Made by a program: the position numbers and the translations under genes
Source: Gordonia alkanivorans NBRC 16433
GTDB taxonomy: Bacteria > Actinomycetota > Actinomycetes > Mycobacteriales > Mycobacteriaceae
Length of the DNA stretch: 64,000 bases
Direction of reading: 5' to 3'
NCBI RefSeq assembly: GCF_000225505.1
Contig: NZ_BACI01000017.1
Coordinates: forward strand, 1-64,000
The notes under the pieces: generated by a model
The model's input: only the letters and a program-made list of their open reading frames with translations
What the model was told of the DNA's origin: nothing
Database searches by the model: none
Shown here: in pieces, positions 23,519 to 34,903 of the stretch
How the letters are laid out: every line of letters begins with the position of its first letter
Position numbering within the stretch: position 1 is the stretch's first letter

Positions 23519-24109
23519 GTGACGATCCGCCCTTTGATTCGGCCGGCGACTCCGGCTGACGTCGACGCTGCCGCAGATACTCTCGGCCAGGCCTTCGCCG
23601 ACTACCCGTTCACCCGGCACACAGTCGACTCGCATGATCATGGCGACCGAGTGCGGTCGTTGCAGCGGCTGTTCCTCGCCGAGATCGGCATGCGGTGCGG
23701 ACGTGTTTGGGTATCGGACGACCTTGCCGCCGTGGCGGTGTGGATCACACCGTCCTCGAGTGGCCTTGACGAGGCGTTCGGCGACATCGCATCTCGAGTC
23801 GTCGACCTCTACGGCGACAGAGCGGAGATCGCAGCGCGGGCCGACGAGGCAACTGCCGGTCTTCGGCCGGCCGAACCTGTCTGGCATCTGGCCACGGTGG
23901 GGGTCGCGCCGCATTCACAGGGGCGAGGGCTCGGTGCAGCTGTGCTCGAGCCGCTAGCGGCCGCGCAGTTGGAAGGGCACGTCGCCTACCTGGAGACCTC
24001 GTCCCCGGCGAACGTCTCGTTCTATGAACGACTCGGGTTCGAGGTGGCCGGGAAGGTGTCTTTGCCCGACGACGGCCCGGAGGTGTGGGCGATGACTTGT
24101 GGAAGGTGA
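23519..24109 (+). CDS. GNAT-family N-acetyltransferase
   Basis: A 196-aa acetyltransferase. The acetyl-CoA loop is VGVAPHSQGRGLGAAVLEPL (R/Q-x-x-G-x-G/A pattern) near 133-152, followed by the ETSSPANVSFYERLGFEV motif B that closes the GNAT fold. Acceptor unknown; it could be a small molecule or a protein. The start at GTG 23519 removes an out-of-place N-terminal extension that overlaps the HNH gene, and has a leaderless -10. It is 31 nt downstream of the HNH gene. Confidence 0.83.
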   Translation: MTIRPLIRPATPADVDAAADTLGQAFADYPFTRHTVDSHDHGDRVRSLQRLFLAEIGMRCGRVWVSDDLAAVAVWITPSSSGLDEAFGDIASRVVDLYGDRAEIAARADEATAGLRPAEPVWHLATVGVAPHSQGRGLGAAVLEPLAAAQLEGHVAYLETSSPANVSFYERLGFEVAGKVSLPDDGPEVWAMTCGR

Positions 24110-24190
24110 ATCCCGCATCTCCTTGTCTCGTACTAAGTTGTCCGAGGGGAGTGGTGTCAGGACGCTGGCGCCGGGAACGGGGGACTCACA

Positions 24191-24496
24191 GTGACTTATC
24201 GCCTGGAAGCCGAGAAGTGTGTGATCGAGGGCGTCGGCAAGACGTTGGCCGGGTGTTCGGACGCCACGCGGGCGCTCTGGTCGGGCAGCGCGGGATTCGC
24301 TGACGCAGCTGCCGCGATGCCTGGATCAGCGTTCAGCGCCGCTTGTGCCGGCAAGGACGACGTCATTCGTACCCTTCTTGGACGCGCGGCCGCTCGCATG
24401 GACGCGGTGTCGCAGACGTGCTATCAGGTTGCCACCGAGTTCGCCGATACCGATGGAGAGTTGGCGAGCGGTTTCCGAGCCATTTCCGTGTTCTGA
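24191..24496 (+). CDS. small WXG100/EspC-like protein, putative type VII secretion partner
   Basis: A 101-aa, mostly helical, alanine-rich protein with no signal peptide. A WSG at residues 30-32, between two predicted helices, matches the WXG turn of ESAT-6-like proteins. The overall size and layout also fit EspC-like (DUF2580) substrates. The C-terminal helix has YQVATE, close to but not matching the YxxxD/E export signal (the acid is at +5). The stop codon overlaps the start of the 839-aa gene by one base (TGATG), so the two are translationally coupled and may form a heterodimer through their WXG-like domains. No ESX secretion machinery is in the window. Confidence 0.65.
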   Translation: MTYRLEAEKCVIEGVGKTLAGCSDATRALWSGSAGFADAAAAMPGSAFSAACAGKDDVIRTLLGRAAARMDAVSQTCYQVATEFADTDGELASGFRAISVF

Positions 24497-27015
24497 TGAG
24501 CCGACCGACTCGATCGACGGTCAACAGCTGGGATGTGATGGTCCTGCTCCAGTCCGCGAGCTCGCTGGAGACAACAGCTGAGAACCTACGAACCCAGACC
24601 AAGACGATGGCCGACGCACCGATGAACGTGACGGGCTGGTCGGGCGAATCCAGGCGCGCGTGCGAAGACCGTACGACGTCTGACCGAGACGAGATCAACA
24701 AGCTCGGCACCGAACTCAGCGCGGCCGCAAGGGTGCTGCACGACACCGCCGCCGCGATCAGCCCCAATCGCAGCACTGCGCTGACGAAAGCGCTCGGCCT
24801 TGAACTCGACAAGTTCAGCGTCTCGGACGACTGGACCGTGCGCGACGCTCGTGACTACGCGTCAGAGTTGGGCGGAGTGGAGGCCGGAAGCGCGGCCGAA
24901 CAGTCGATCCTGAATGATCAGGCCACACGTGCAGAAGAGGCGAAGACAGCGACGCTGTCGCTACAGTCGCTCGCGGACGAGATCGGGGAAGACGACCGGA
25001 ACGGTGCACGCGCGCTGAATGTGGTCTTCGGCAATGCAGAGATCAATGCTCCGCTCAGCTCGAGCTTTTCCGCAGGACAAGCAAGCCGCGATGTCCAGGC
25101 GATCATGAGGGGGAACGCGACGCCTGATCAGAAGGAGCGGTTCTACCGAGCGACCAGCCTGACACCTGAGCAGCGCGCGGCACTGGCGAGGGGTGACGAT
25201 GCTGTCATCCCGAAAGAGCAGTTCGATTATCTAAAGGCCACCTACACCCCCATCTGGGGACAGAATGCGGATGGGTCCGCGCCCTATTCTCTCGACGCGT
25301 TGAAGCGTTTCGGAGACGAATACAGTGGTGCGGAACGGCTGAAGCTCAAGAACGCGCTCGGTGACGGTATCTACATGCTCGGCAACCCGAGTCTGCGGAC
25401 GGACCAGCAGGTCGAGCCGGCGTTCCTTGCTGGGCCGCTGCAGCAGATGGGATTGGCGCCGGGGCCGAAGTTCGTAGGCGGCGGGATACATCAGCTATCC
25501 ACGCCTGTCCGTGAGGTGTTGACCAGTCCTGCATCGAGCAAAGGTCAACTTAGCCTGCCCGATGCCTCCGCGCATTCAGGCGGCGACAAGCTGATCAATG
25601 ATCTGAAGACTTACAAGGATCTCAAGTCCTTGATGGACATCATTGAAAATAGGTCCGACGACGGCGAAGGCACCTACGGTTCGAAGTCGGTGCAACTGGG
25701 CAGCGACGTCGATCGAGCGCTGATAGCTCGCGCTGGTGAGATCGCCAGTGGTACACAGGAAATGTACGTCACCGACCTCAGGACTATGGGGCACAGCAAC
25801 ATTTCGAAGCATGAGGTCGAAGATCTCCTCATACGAATGCTGGACGTTAGCGGGTCTGACCATATTGCGGTGCATGATGCGGTAATGGCTTCCACTGGGA
25901 AGGCTGCTGGCGGACCAGCATTGCTCGCGTACGACATCGATGGCAATCAGGGTTCTCTGAAAGATGCGGAAACGCTGAAGAATCTCATGACCTTCGATTG
26001 GACAGACGGCGCTGGTCATAAGGACGCGGGCGTCAATCGGCTGTTCAACTGGATGCCCGGCGCTGCTTATGGCGACGAGGCATCGTCTGTGGAGCAGTTG
26101 ATGGATAACGAGCGTGCTGGAAAGATTGCTACAGAGCTAACCAAGTACTTTGGTGCGAACAAGGATTCGTTGATCGATATCAGTGCTGATGACAAGCGGG
26201 CATTGGGTGAACTGAACCCAGAGCTTGCACGGACACTCGCTGCCGCTATCGGTCCGCACACGGCGGTGATGGGCGGTGCGGACGCGGGTCTCTTTGGATC
26301 GTCGGGTGTATCGGAGGTAACCGGAGCAGAACTGAAGGCAATGTTCCAGATTCTAAATTCAGACGCTGAGGCTGGAAAAATAGTGAATTCGCTGACCGCG
26401 CTTCAGGTCGACATCCTTCAGGAAGAGTTTGGTAGAGACCACAATGACTACGGTCTTGGTGAGATCGCCGGCCGCATAGAGGGGGCGATGATCGGTGGGC
26501 TGGATTCACACATCCAAGAGACATTCGAAGATAAACGCTATGAAGCAGCTAAGGATGCTGCTCGGGCGGGAGCGCTCTTCGAGAGCGCTACGGCCCTCCT
26601 GAAGGTGACCGGCTTGAATCCGGTGGTCAGCGCACTGATCGACGGGACCGCGGCGGAAGTCAAGTTGGAACTCTTCGGACTACCCAAAGATCCCGACACG
26701 ATAATCACCGACGAAGATACTGCAAAACTACGCCATGATGTCTATAACTCGGAGATTCAGCCCAACGCCAAGTATGTGCAGGTCCTTGAAGGGTATTTCA
26801 GGACCCACACGGATCTGGTCGATCAACCTGAATTTCGGAAATTGTTTGTCGGGCAGGAGGTCGATTTCGAAGAGATGAGACGAACCGGAGAAATGCCACC
26901 AGTGTCTCACGATAGCGCCGCAGCTACGTACATCCAGCAGTTACTTGAGTCTGACATGAGTTCCTTCGTGAACCGTCATAATGAGAATCACCACCATGCA
27001 TACGGTCAGAAGTAG
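24496..27015 (+). CDS. large WXG-domain effector-like protein (TPR-repeat-region type)
   Basis: An 839-aa protein with no signal peptide or membrane segment. Residues 1-95 form an ESX-like helical hairpin with W48-S49-G50. The rest is acidic and mostly helical. Related motifs, NERAGKIATELTKYF near 537-551 and DAEAGKIVNSLTALQ near 622-636, suggest internal repeats. This is consistent with the mycobacterial 'TPR repeat region-containing' proteins of the Rv0026/Rv2082 kind, a tentative match from memory. The extreme C-terminus is histidine-rich ([13 protein letters not shown]). The second half uses more A/T-ending codons than the neighbouring genes, suggesting transfer or fast evolution. Start ATG 24496 overlaps the small WXG gene. 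No catalytic motif can be named. Confidence 0.65.
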   Translation: MSRPTRSTVNSWDVMVLLQSASSLETTAENLRTQTKTMADAPMNVTGWSGESRRACEDRTTSDRDEINKLGTELSAAARVLHDTAAAISPNRSTALTKALGLELDKFSVSDDWTVRDARDYASELGGVEAGSAAEQSILNDQATRAEEAKTATLSLQSLADEIGEDDRNGARALNVVFGNAEINAPLSSSFSAGQASRDVQAIMRGNATPDQKERFYRATSLTPEQRAALARGDDAVIPKEQFDYLKATYTPIWGQNADGSAPYSLDALKRFGDEYSGAERLKLKNALGDGIYMLGNPSLRTDQQVEPAFLAGPLQQMGLAPGPKFVGGGIHQLSTPVREVLTSPASSKGQLSLPDASAHSGGDKLINDLKTYKDLKSLMDIIENRSDDGEGTYGSKSVQLGSDVDRALIARAGEIASGTQEMYVTDLRTMGHSNISKHEVEDLLIRMLDVSGSDHIAVHDAVMASTGKAAGGPALLAYDIDGNQGSLKDAETLKNLMTFDWTDGAGHKDAGVNRLFNWMPGAAYGDEASSVEQLMDNERAGKIATELTKYFGANKDSLIDISADDKRALGELNPELARTLAAAIGPHTAVMGGADAGLFGSSGVSEVTGAELKAMFQILNSDAEAGKIVNSLTALQVDILQEEFGRDHNDYGLGEIAGRIEGAMIGGLDSHIQETFEDKRYEAAKDAARAGALFESATALLKVTGLNPVVSALIDGTAAEVKLELFGLPKDPDTIITDEDTAKLRHDVYNSEIQPNAKYVQVLEGYFRTHTDLVDQPEFRKLFVGQEVDFEEMRRTGEMPPVSHDSAAATYIQQLLESDMSSFVNRHNENHHHAYGQK

Positions 27016-27790
27016 TCTGGTGCTTAAAGGCCACGGTTTTCTGACTGGGGTGTTGTGTACTCTGCTCACGCTTTGTGTCGCGTGCGGACCATCTCCGAAC
27101 ACCGGTGGTGATTCGACAAGTTCGTCGCAGCCGTCGGTGGCGGATCGGTTGCCTCCGAGGCTGCAGACCTCGTATCGATGGTTCGAAACTGATGTCCTTG
27201 ACCTGGCGAGTTCGGAAGGAACGTTTGTACGCGCTTACACGGAGTCGTTCGAGTTGTCTTTTGAGGGCCAGTCTCCGCAATGGGGCTATCCCGGATTTGT
27301 CGAGGCCTCGCCGTCAGACATCGACGAGAAGGTCACATTCGTGCCCAGTGAGAGTTCGCACAATGATGTGGTGAGCACTTTGTTCTTCCGTCCACTGCGC
27401 CGAGTGGACGATGGTCCGAATGTGCGCATTGTGTTGTGCCGTAGTGAGATCTTCTCGATCGCTCCCAGTGCCCGGGGCGGTTCGCAGGAGTGGCGAAACG
27501 TGCACGCGCAATGGGGATTTCCTGTCACGATCGATCTCACGAAGTCCGGTGACGTTCTGCCACCCGCAGACCAAGCGGGCCCGGCGCCGGCGCCGGGCCG
27601 TTCGGTGTTCGGCAGTTGGAAGGTGACGGATTTCGACAGGCTCGGAGTCCGGCCGGAGAACTCTGCAGACATTGTCGCGTGCGACGCGTTGCCTGACAAT
27701 CCTGACATTCCACGGATCGACATGTACTCCGGTCCAGACCCGGTGCCGACGCTTCCGTCTTACCCCGGGTGGCCGGCCAACGGAGTCTGA
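26981..27790 (+). CDS. putative lipoprotein or secreted protein downstream of the effector-like gene
   Basis: A 269-aa protein with an N-terminal basic region, a hydrophobic stretch (about 19-33) and a cysteine at 35 followed by [17 protein letters not shown], a low-complexity linker typical of exported lipoproteins. The residues before the cysteine are L-C-V-A; Cys at -3 is unusual, so lipidation is likely but not assured. The mature part is beta-rich and unrecognised. The gene overlaps the upstream one by 35 bp (or 20 bp if the second ATG at 26996 is used), implying coupled expression. A role as partner or immunity protein for the large protein is only a hypothesis. Confidence 0.62.
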   Translation: MRITTMHTVRSSLVLKGHGFLTGVLCTLLTLCVACGPSPNTGGDSTSSSQPSVADRLPPRLQTSYRWFETDVLDLASSEGTFVRAYTESFELSFEGQSPQWGYPGFVEASPSDIDEKVTFVPSESSHNDVVSTLFFRPLRRVDDGPNVRIVLCRSEIFSIAPSARGGSQEWRNVHAQWGFPVTIDLTKSGDVLPPADQAGPAPAPGRSVFGSWKVTDFDRLGVRPENSADIVACDALPDNPDIPRIDMYSGPDPVPTLPSYPGWPANGV

Positions 27791-27829
27791 GACACCCGGA
27801 CGCTTTCGTCCGCACCGACCCTCTCGCCC

Positions 27830-27835
27830 TACACT
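27830..27835 (+). promoter_or_regulatory. -10 hexamer of a leaderless promoter for rpe
   Basis: TACACT is followed by 8 nt and the ATG at 27844. Confidence 0.5.
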
Positions 27836-27843
27836 TGTCCACC

Positions 27844-28548
27844 ATGTGCACCGCTGGTAACGCGCCGATGATCGCCCCGTCCATCTTGTCCGCGGACTTC
27901 GCGAATCTCGCCGACGAGGCGGCTGCTGTTGCCAAGCCCGGTGCCACCCGCGCCGACTGGCTGCACGTCGACGTCATGGACAACCACTTCGTGCCGAACC
28001 TGACGCTGGGTCTGCCGATTGTGGAGAGCCTGCTGAAGGCGACCGACATCCCGCTCGACTGTCACCTGATGATCGACAACCCCGACCGCTGGGCGCCGCC
28101 GTACGCCGAGGCCGGCGCCCACAACGTCACGTTCCATGCGGAGGCCACCGAGAATCCGATAGCCGTGGCCCGCGACATCCGTGCTGCCGGCGCGAAGGCC
28201 GGTCTGTCGATCAAGCCGGGCACCGCGCTCAAGCCCTACCTGGAGATCCTCCGCGACTTCGACACCCTGCTGATCATGAGCGTCGAGCCGGGCTTCGGTG
28301 GCCAGAAGTTCATGCCCGAGGTCCTCGAGAAGGCCCGCGCCATCCGCAAGTTCATCGACGCCGAGGACTTGACGCTGCTCGTCGAGATCGACGGCGGCAT
28401 CAACGCCGACACCATCGAAGGGGCCGCCGAGGCCGGAATCGACTGCTTCGTCGCCGGATCGGCCGTCTACGGTGCCGCCGACCCCGGTCAGGCCGTCGCC
28501 GCCCTGCGGGAGTCCGCCGCAACCGCACGCGCCCACAGCGACATCTGA
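27844..28548 (+). CDS. rpe: ribulose-phosphate 3-epimerase
   Basis: Interconverts ribulose-5-P and xylulose-5-P. The 234-aa TIM barrel shows [12 protein letters not shown], the metal ligands in [13 protein letters not shown] and [20 protein letters not shown] and the phosphate-binding [15 protein letters not shown] ends. The start at ATG 27844 ([13 protein letters not shown]) is supported by a leaderless -10; the ATG at 27868 would remove eight residues. It is the first gene after the accessory block; in mycobacteria rpe directly follows the rsmB homologue. ribD starts 8 nt after its stop. Confidence 0.95.
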   Translation: MCTAGNAPMIAPSILSADFANLADEAAAVAKPGATRADWLHVDVMDNHFVPNLTLGLPIVESLLKATDIPLDCHLMIDNPDRWAPPYAEAGAHNVTFHAEATENPIAVARDIRAAGAKAGLSIKPGTALKPYLEILRDFDTLLIMSVEPGFGGQKFMPEVLEKARAIRKFIDAEDLTLLVEIDGGINADTIEGAAEAGIDCFVAGSAVYGAADPGQAVAALRESAATARAHSDI

Positions 28549-28556
28549 CCCGCCAC

Positions 28557-29582
28557 ATGGACATCGTCGCCGCCATGGACATTGCCGTCGAGGCGTCGTT
28601 TGCGGCCATGGGTGTCAGCTCGCCCAATCCGCCTGTCGGAGCGGTGATCCTGACCGCCGACGGCGCCGTCGCCGGTGTCGGCGCGACCCAGCCGGCGGGC
28701 GGCCCGCACGCCGAGGTCATGGCCTTGCGGGCGGCGGGTGAGGCCGCCCGGGGCGGTACCGCGATCGTCACGCTCGAACCCTGCAACCACACCGGACGTA
28801 CCGGGCCGTGCTCGCAGGCGCTCATCGAGGCCGGCGTCGCCGAGGTCCACTACGCGGTCAGCGATCGCAACCCCGTCGCCGCGGGTGGCGCCGACACTCT
28901 TCGGGCCGCCGGCATCCGGGTGACCGGGGGAGTCGCGGTCGACGCCGTGGAGAACGGTCCGCTGCGTCCGTGGCTCACCCGTCAGCGGCTCGGGCGGCCG
29001 ATGGTCACCGCCAAGATCGCGGCCGGCATCGACGGCCGGATCGCCGCACCCGACGGCACCAGCCAGTGGATCACCGGGCCGGCGGCCCGCGACCACGCCC
29101 ACCAGCAGCGCTCACGCCTCGACGCCATCGTCATCGGCACCGGCACGGCCCTCGCCGACAACCCGACCCTCACCGCCCGCACCGCCGATGGCGGGCTGTA
29201 CCCGCATCAGCCGGCACGCGTGGTGCTCGGGCACCGCGACCTGCCTGCCGATGCCAACCTCCGCGGCGACACCGGAGGACCGCTGGTCTGCGTCGACTCC
29301 CACCACCCGGCCGACGTCCTCTCCGCCCTGCCCGACGCGCTCTGGGTCCTGGTGGAGGGCGGCCCGCACATCCTCGGCGCCTTCTTCGCCGCCGACCTCG
29401 TCGACGAGGTCCACGCCTACGTCGCGCCGATGGTCCTGGGCGCCGGACGCAGTTCCGTCGAGATCCCGGGAGTCACCACTCTGGACGACGCCAGACGGTT
29501 CGAAACCCGCGAGGTCACGACGCTCGGAAGTGACATCTTGATCGCACTCGACCGCTCATCGCGGGCATCGGCGCAGGACTGA
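28557..29582 (+). CDS. ribD: bifunctional riboflavin deaminase/reductase RibD
   Basis: Deaminates and then reduces the pyrimidine intermediate of riboflavin synthesis. In the 341 aa, the N-terminal cytidine deaminase-like domain carries the zinc site H51-A-E53, C76 (PCNHTGRTGPC) and C85. The C-terminal reductase domain starts at about 146 (RPMVTAKIAAGIDGRIA) and includes the WVLVEGGPHILGAFF segment. It is transcribed with rpe and lies upstream of the FMN riboswitch, so it is not under direct switch control unless another promoter exists. Confidence 0.94.
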   Translation: MDIVAAMDIAVEASFAAMGVSSPNPPVGAVILTADGAVAGVGATQPAGGPHAEVMALRAAGEAARGGTAIVTLEPCNHTGRTGPCSQALIEAGVAEVHYAVSDRNPVAAGGADTLRAAGIRVTGGVAVDAVENGPLRPWLTRQRLGRPMVTAKIAAGIDGRIAAPDGTSQWITGPAARDHAHQQRSRLDAIVIGTGTALADNPTLTARTADGGLYPHQPARVVLGHRDLPADANLRGDTGGPLVCVDSHHPADVLSALPDALWVLVEGGPHILGAFFAADLVDEVHAYVAPMVLGAGRSSVEIPGVTTLDDARRFETREVTTLGSDILIALDRSSRASAQD

Positions 29583-29682
29583 GCGGGGCGAGATGCACGA
29601 CACACCGGCGGCGATCTGTTTCGCTCAGCGAAATTCCAATGCGACTCCGTTCTCGCGTCGTGCTAGCGTCGATACCACCAGT

Positions 29683-29831
29683 TCTCGGGGCGGGGTGAGA
29701 TTCCCCACCGGCGGTGATGAGGGTGCTACGGACATGCACCTTCCAGCCCGCGAGCGCCTGTCGGAAGACAGGGACAGCAGATTCGGTGAGAATCCGAAGC
29801 CGACGGTCATAGTCCGGATGCGAGAGAACAG
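29683..29831 (+). promoter_or_regulatory. FMN riboswitch (RFN element)
   Basis: The conserved RFN blocks appear in order: CTCGGGGCGGGGTGAGATTC, CCCCACCGGCGGTGATGAGGG, the variable arm, AGCCCGCGAGCG, CAGCAGATTCGGTGAGAATC, CGAAGCCGACGGTCATAGTC and CGGATGCGAGAGAACA. These enclose a six-stem junction that binds FMN. It precedes ribE, ribBA and ribH. Confidence 0.95.
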
Positions 29832-29851
29832 GCGACACAGTGCCGCCCTGT

Positions 29852-29872
29852 CTGCTCCGAGCGAGCAGGAGG
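29852..29872 (+). promoter_or_regulatory. possible riboswitch sequestering hairpin over the ribE Shine-Dalgarno
   Basis: CTGCTC (29852-29857) pairs with GAGCAG (29863-29868), and the Shine-Dalgarno AGGAGG (29867-29872) starts inside the 3' arm. With no terminator-like T-tract, this suggests the switch acts on translation initiation. Confidence 0.45.
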
Positions 29873-29877
29873 AGTGC

Positions 29878-30515
29878 GTGTTCACCGGAATCGTGGAGGA
29901 ACTCGGCGTCATCGCCGACCGCGAGGATCTCTCTGATGCAGCCCGCTTCACCGTGCGGGGACCCATCGTCACCGCCGATGCCGGCCACGGCGACTCCATC
30001 GCGGTCAACGGCGTGTGTCTGACCGTCGTCGACCTCCGACCGGGCGAGTTCACCGTCGACGTGATGGGCGAGACGCTTCGTCGCAGCTCCCTGTCCGACC
30101 TCGCCGCGGGCAGCACCGTCAATCTCGAACGCGCCATGCCCGCGAACGGGCGTTTCGGCGGCCACATCGTGCAGGGCCACGTCGACGGGACCGGTCGCGT
30201 CCTGTCCGTGAGCCCCTCGGAGAACTGGACCGTCGTGCGCATCGGCGTGCCGGCGAAGCTCACCCGGTACCTCGTCGAGAAGGGTTCGATCACCGTCGAC
30301 GGTGTGTCGCTGACCGTCTCGTCCGTCGGCGGATCGGGTGACGACTCGTGGTTCGAGATCTCCCTGATCCCCACCACCCTCAACGAGACCAACCTCGGTG
30401 CCACCAAGCCCGGCACCGTGGTCAACCTCGAGGTCGACGTGATCGCGAAGTACGTCGAACGTCTGCACCTCGGAAACACCCAAGATGTCCCTGCGCTTGA
30501 TGTGACCGGGACGAA

Positions 30516-30519
<4 letters not shown>
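29878..30519 (+). CDS. ribE: riboflavin synthase alpha chain
   Basis: Dismutates two 6,7-dimethyl-8-ribityllumazine to riboflavin. The 213-aa protein has the two tandem lumazine-binding barrels: FTGIVEELG to about 95, then [11 protein letters not shown] onward. Both NGVCLTV and DGVSLTV repeats are visible. The GTG at 29878 sits 5 nt after AGGAGG; the longer frame reads through the riboswitch and is not real. Its stop overlaps the ribBA start (ATGA). Confidence 0.95.
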
Positions 30520-32841
<2,322 letters not shown>

Positions 32842-32851
32842 CCTGGAACAC

Positions 32852-34903
32852 GTGGCCGACCCGACTACCTACCGTCCTGCTCCCGGAACCATCCCGACCG
32901 ATCCCGGGGTGTACAAGTTCCGTGACGAGCACGGTCGTGTCATCTACGTGGGCAAGGCCAAGAACCTCCGGTCGCGTCTGACGTCGTACTTCGCCGACAT
33001 CGCCTCGCTGCACCCGCGCACCCGTCAGATGGTGACGACGGCGGCGTCGGTGGAGTGGACCGTCGTGGGCACCGAGGTCGAGGCACTTCAGCTCGAATAC
33101 AACTGGATCAAGGAATTCGATCCGCGGTTCAACGTCCGCTATCGCGACGACAAGAGCTACCCGATGCTCGCCGTGACCCTCAACGAGGAGTACCCGCGGC
33201 TGTTCGTCTACCGCGGACCCCGCCGCCGTGGCGTGCGCTACTTCGGGCCGTACGCGCATGCGTGGGCGATCCGCGAGACCGTCGACCTGCTGACGCGGGT
33301 GTTCCCGGCGCGCACCTGCTCGGCGGGCGTGTTCAAGCGGCACCGCCAGATCGACCGGCCGTGTCTGCTCGGCTACATCGACAAGTGCTCCGCGCCCTGT
33401 ATCGGCCGGGTCGACGCCGAGGAACACCGCGAGATCGTCGAGGACTTCTGCGACTTCCTCGCCGGCCGCACCGACCTGCTGATCCGCAAGCTCGAACGCG
33501 ACATGTCCGCTGCGGCCGAGGATCTCGACTTCGAACGCGCGGCCCGCCTGCGCGACGACATCGGCGCCCTCCGACGCGCCATGGAGAAGCAGGCCGTGGT
33601 TCTCGGCGACGGCACCACCGCCGACGTCGTCGCGATCGCCGGAGACGACCTCGAGGTGTCGGTACAGGTCTTCCACGTGCGCGACGGGCGCGTCCGCGGT
33701 CAGCGCGGCTGGGTCGTCGAACGCAGCGACAACGGCACCGACGGCGACGTCATCGGCGAGTTCATCACCCAGTTCTACGGTGCGCAGGTCGATTTCGACG
33801 CCACCGTCGACGTCGGTGCGGACCGCGCACACGGCGAGTCCGTTCCGCGCGAGGTCCTGGTCCCCGAATTGCCGGCCGACACAGCCGAACTCGAGGAGTG
33901 GCTGAGCGGGCTGCGGGGGAGCAGGGTCACCTTGCGGGTGCCCCAGCGCGGCGACAAGAAGGCGCTGTTCGAGACCGTCGCCCGGAACGCGGGGGAGGCG
34001 CTCACCCAGCACAAGCTCCGACGCGCCGGTGACCTCACCACCCGCTCGGCCGCCCTCACCGAGCTGCAGGAGAACCTGATGCTCGATCAGGCGCCGCTGC
34101 GTATCGAGTGTGTGGACATCTCGCACGTGCAGGGCACCGACGTCGTCGCCTCCCTCGTCGTCTTCGAGGACGGCCTGCCGCGCAAGTCCGACTACCGGCA
34201 CTACGCGATCCGTCATGCCGCCGGCGACGGCCACTCCGACGACGTCGCGTCGATCGCCGAGGTCACCCGCCGCCGCTTCCTCCGGCACCGTGCCGACCGC
34301 GACGCACCACCGCCCGAGTCGGGGGAGGTCGACGCCGGGCCCGAGACCTCAGCGCAGCCGCGGAAATTCGCGTACCCGCCGAACCTGTTCGTCGTCGACG
34401 GTGGTGCACCGCAGGTGCATGCGGCCGCGGCGGTCCTCGACGAACTCGGGGTCACCGACGTCTCGGTGATCGGACTCGCCAAACGCCTCGAGGAGGTGTG
34501 GGTGCCCGGCGAAGACGATCCGATGATCCTGCCGCGAAGCAGCCAGGCGCTGTTCCTGCTGCAGCGTGTGCGCGACGAGGCACACCGGTTCGCCATCACC
34601 TTCCACCGCAGCAAGCGCAGCAAGAGGATGACCGCCTCGGCGCTCGACGGCATCCCGGGTCTGGGGAAGACACGACGCACCGCGCTGGTGACCCACTTCG
34701 GGTCGGTTGCGCGCCTGCGTGAGGCATCCTTGGAGGAGATCGCCCAGGTGCCGGGGATCGGACTGACCACGGCGCGTGCGGTGCAGGACGCGCTCGGCGG
34801 TGGCACTGTTGCGGAGACGGTGTCGCCGGTACCGGGCGAGACGGTGAACGAGGCGGAGATGACGGTGGTGACCGGTGACGCGGGACGGGGTGTCGATGAA
34901 TGA
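32852..34903 (+). CDS. uvrC: excinuclease ABC subunit C
   Basis: Makes both incisions around a UvrAB-marked lesion in nucleotide excision repair. In order, the 683 aa contain the GIY-YIG nuclease ([20 protein letters not shown] near 19-38), a UVR UvrB-binding region near 210-245, the RNase H-like 5' nuclease domain ([17 protein letters not shown] near 418-434 and FVVDGG), and a C-terminal helix-hairpin-helix pair. The last 30 residues are a non-conserved tail. rapZ starts within its last codons. Confidence 0.95.
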   Translation: MADPTTYRPAPGTIPTDPGVYKFRDEHGRVIYVGKAKNLRSRLTSYFADIASLHPRTRQMVTTAASVEWTVVGTEVEALQLEYNWIKEFDPRFNVRYRDDKSYPMLAVTLNEEYPRLFVYRGPRRRGVRYFGPYAHAWAIRETVDLLTRVFPARTCSAGVFKRHRQIDRPCLLGYIDKCSAPCIGRVDAEEHREIVEDFCDFLAGRTDLLIRKLERDMSAAAEDLDFERAARLRDDIGALRRAMEKQAVVLGDGTTADVVAIAGDDLEVSVQVFHVRDGRVRGQRGWVVERSDNGTDGDVIGEFITQFYGAQVDFDATVDVGADRAHGESVPREVLVPELPADTAELEEWLSGLRGSRVTLRVPQRGDKKALFETVARNAGEALTQHKLRRAGDLTTRSAALTELQENLMLDQAPLRIECVDISHVQGTDVVASLVVFEDGLPRKSDYRHYAIRHAAGDGHSDDVASIAEVTRRRFLRHRADRDAPPPESGEVDAGPETSAQPRKFAYPPNLFVVDGGAPQVHAAAAVLDELGVTDVSVIGLAKRLEEVWVPGEDDPMILPRSSQALFLLQRVRDEAHRFAITFHRSKRSKRMTASALDGIPGLGKTRRTALVTHFGSVARLREASLEEIAQVPGIGLTTARAVQDALGGGTVAETVSPVPGETVNEAEMTVVTGDAGRGVDE

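Noticed and set aside
24191..27790. Calling the cassette part of an ESX secretion locus
   Set aside because: No EccB, EccC, EccD, EccE or MycP gene is in the window, and neither WXG-like protein shows an exact YxxxD/E signal; only a substrate-like identity is supportable.
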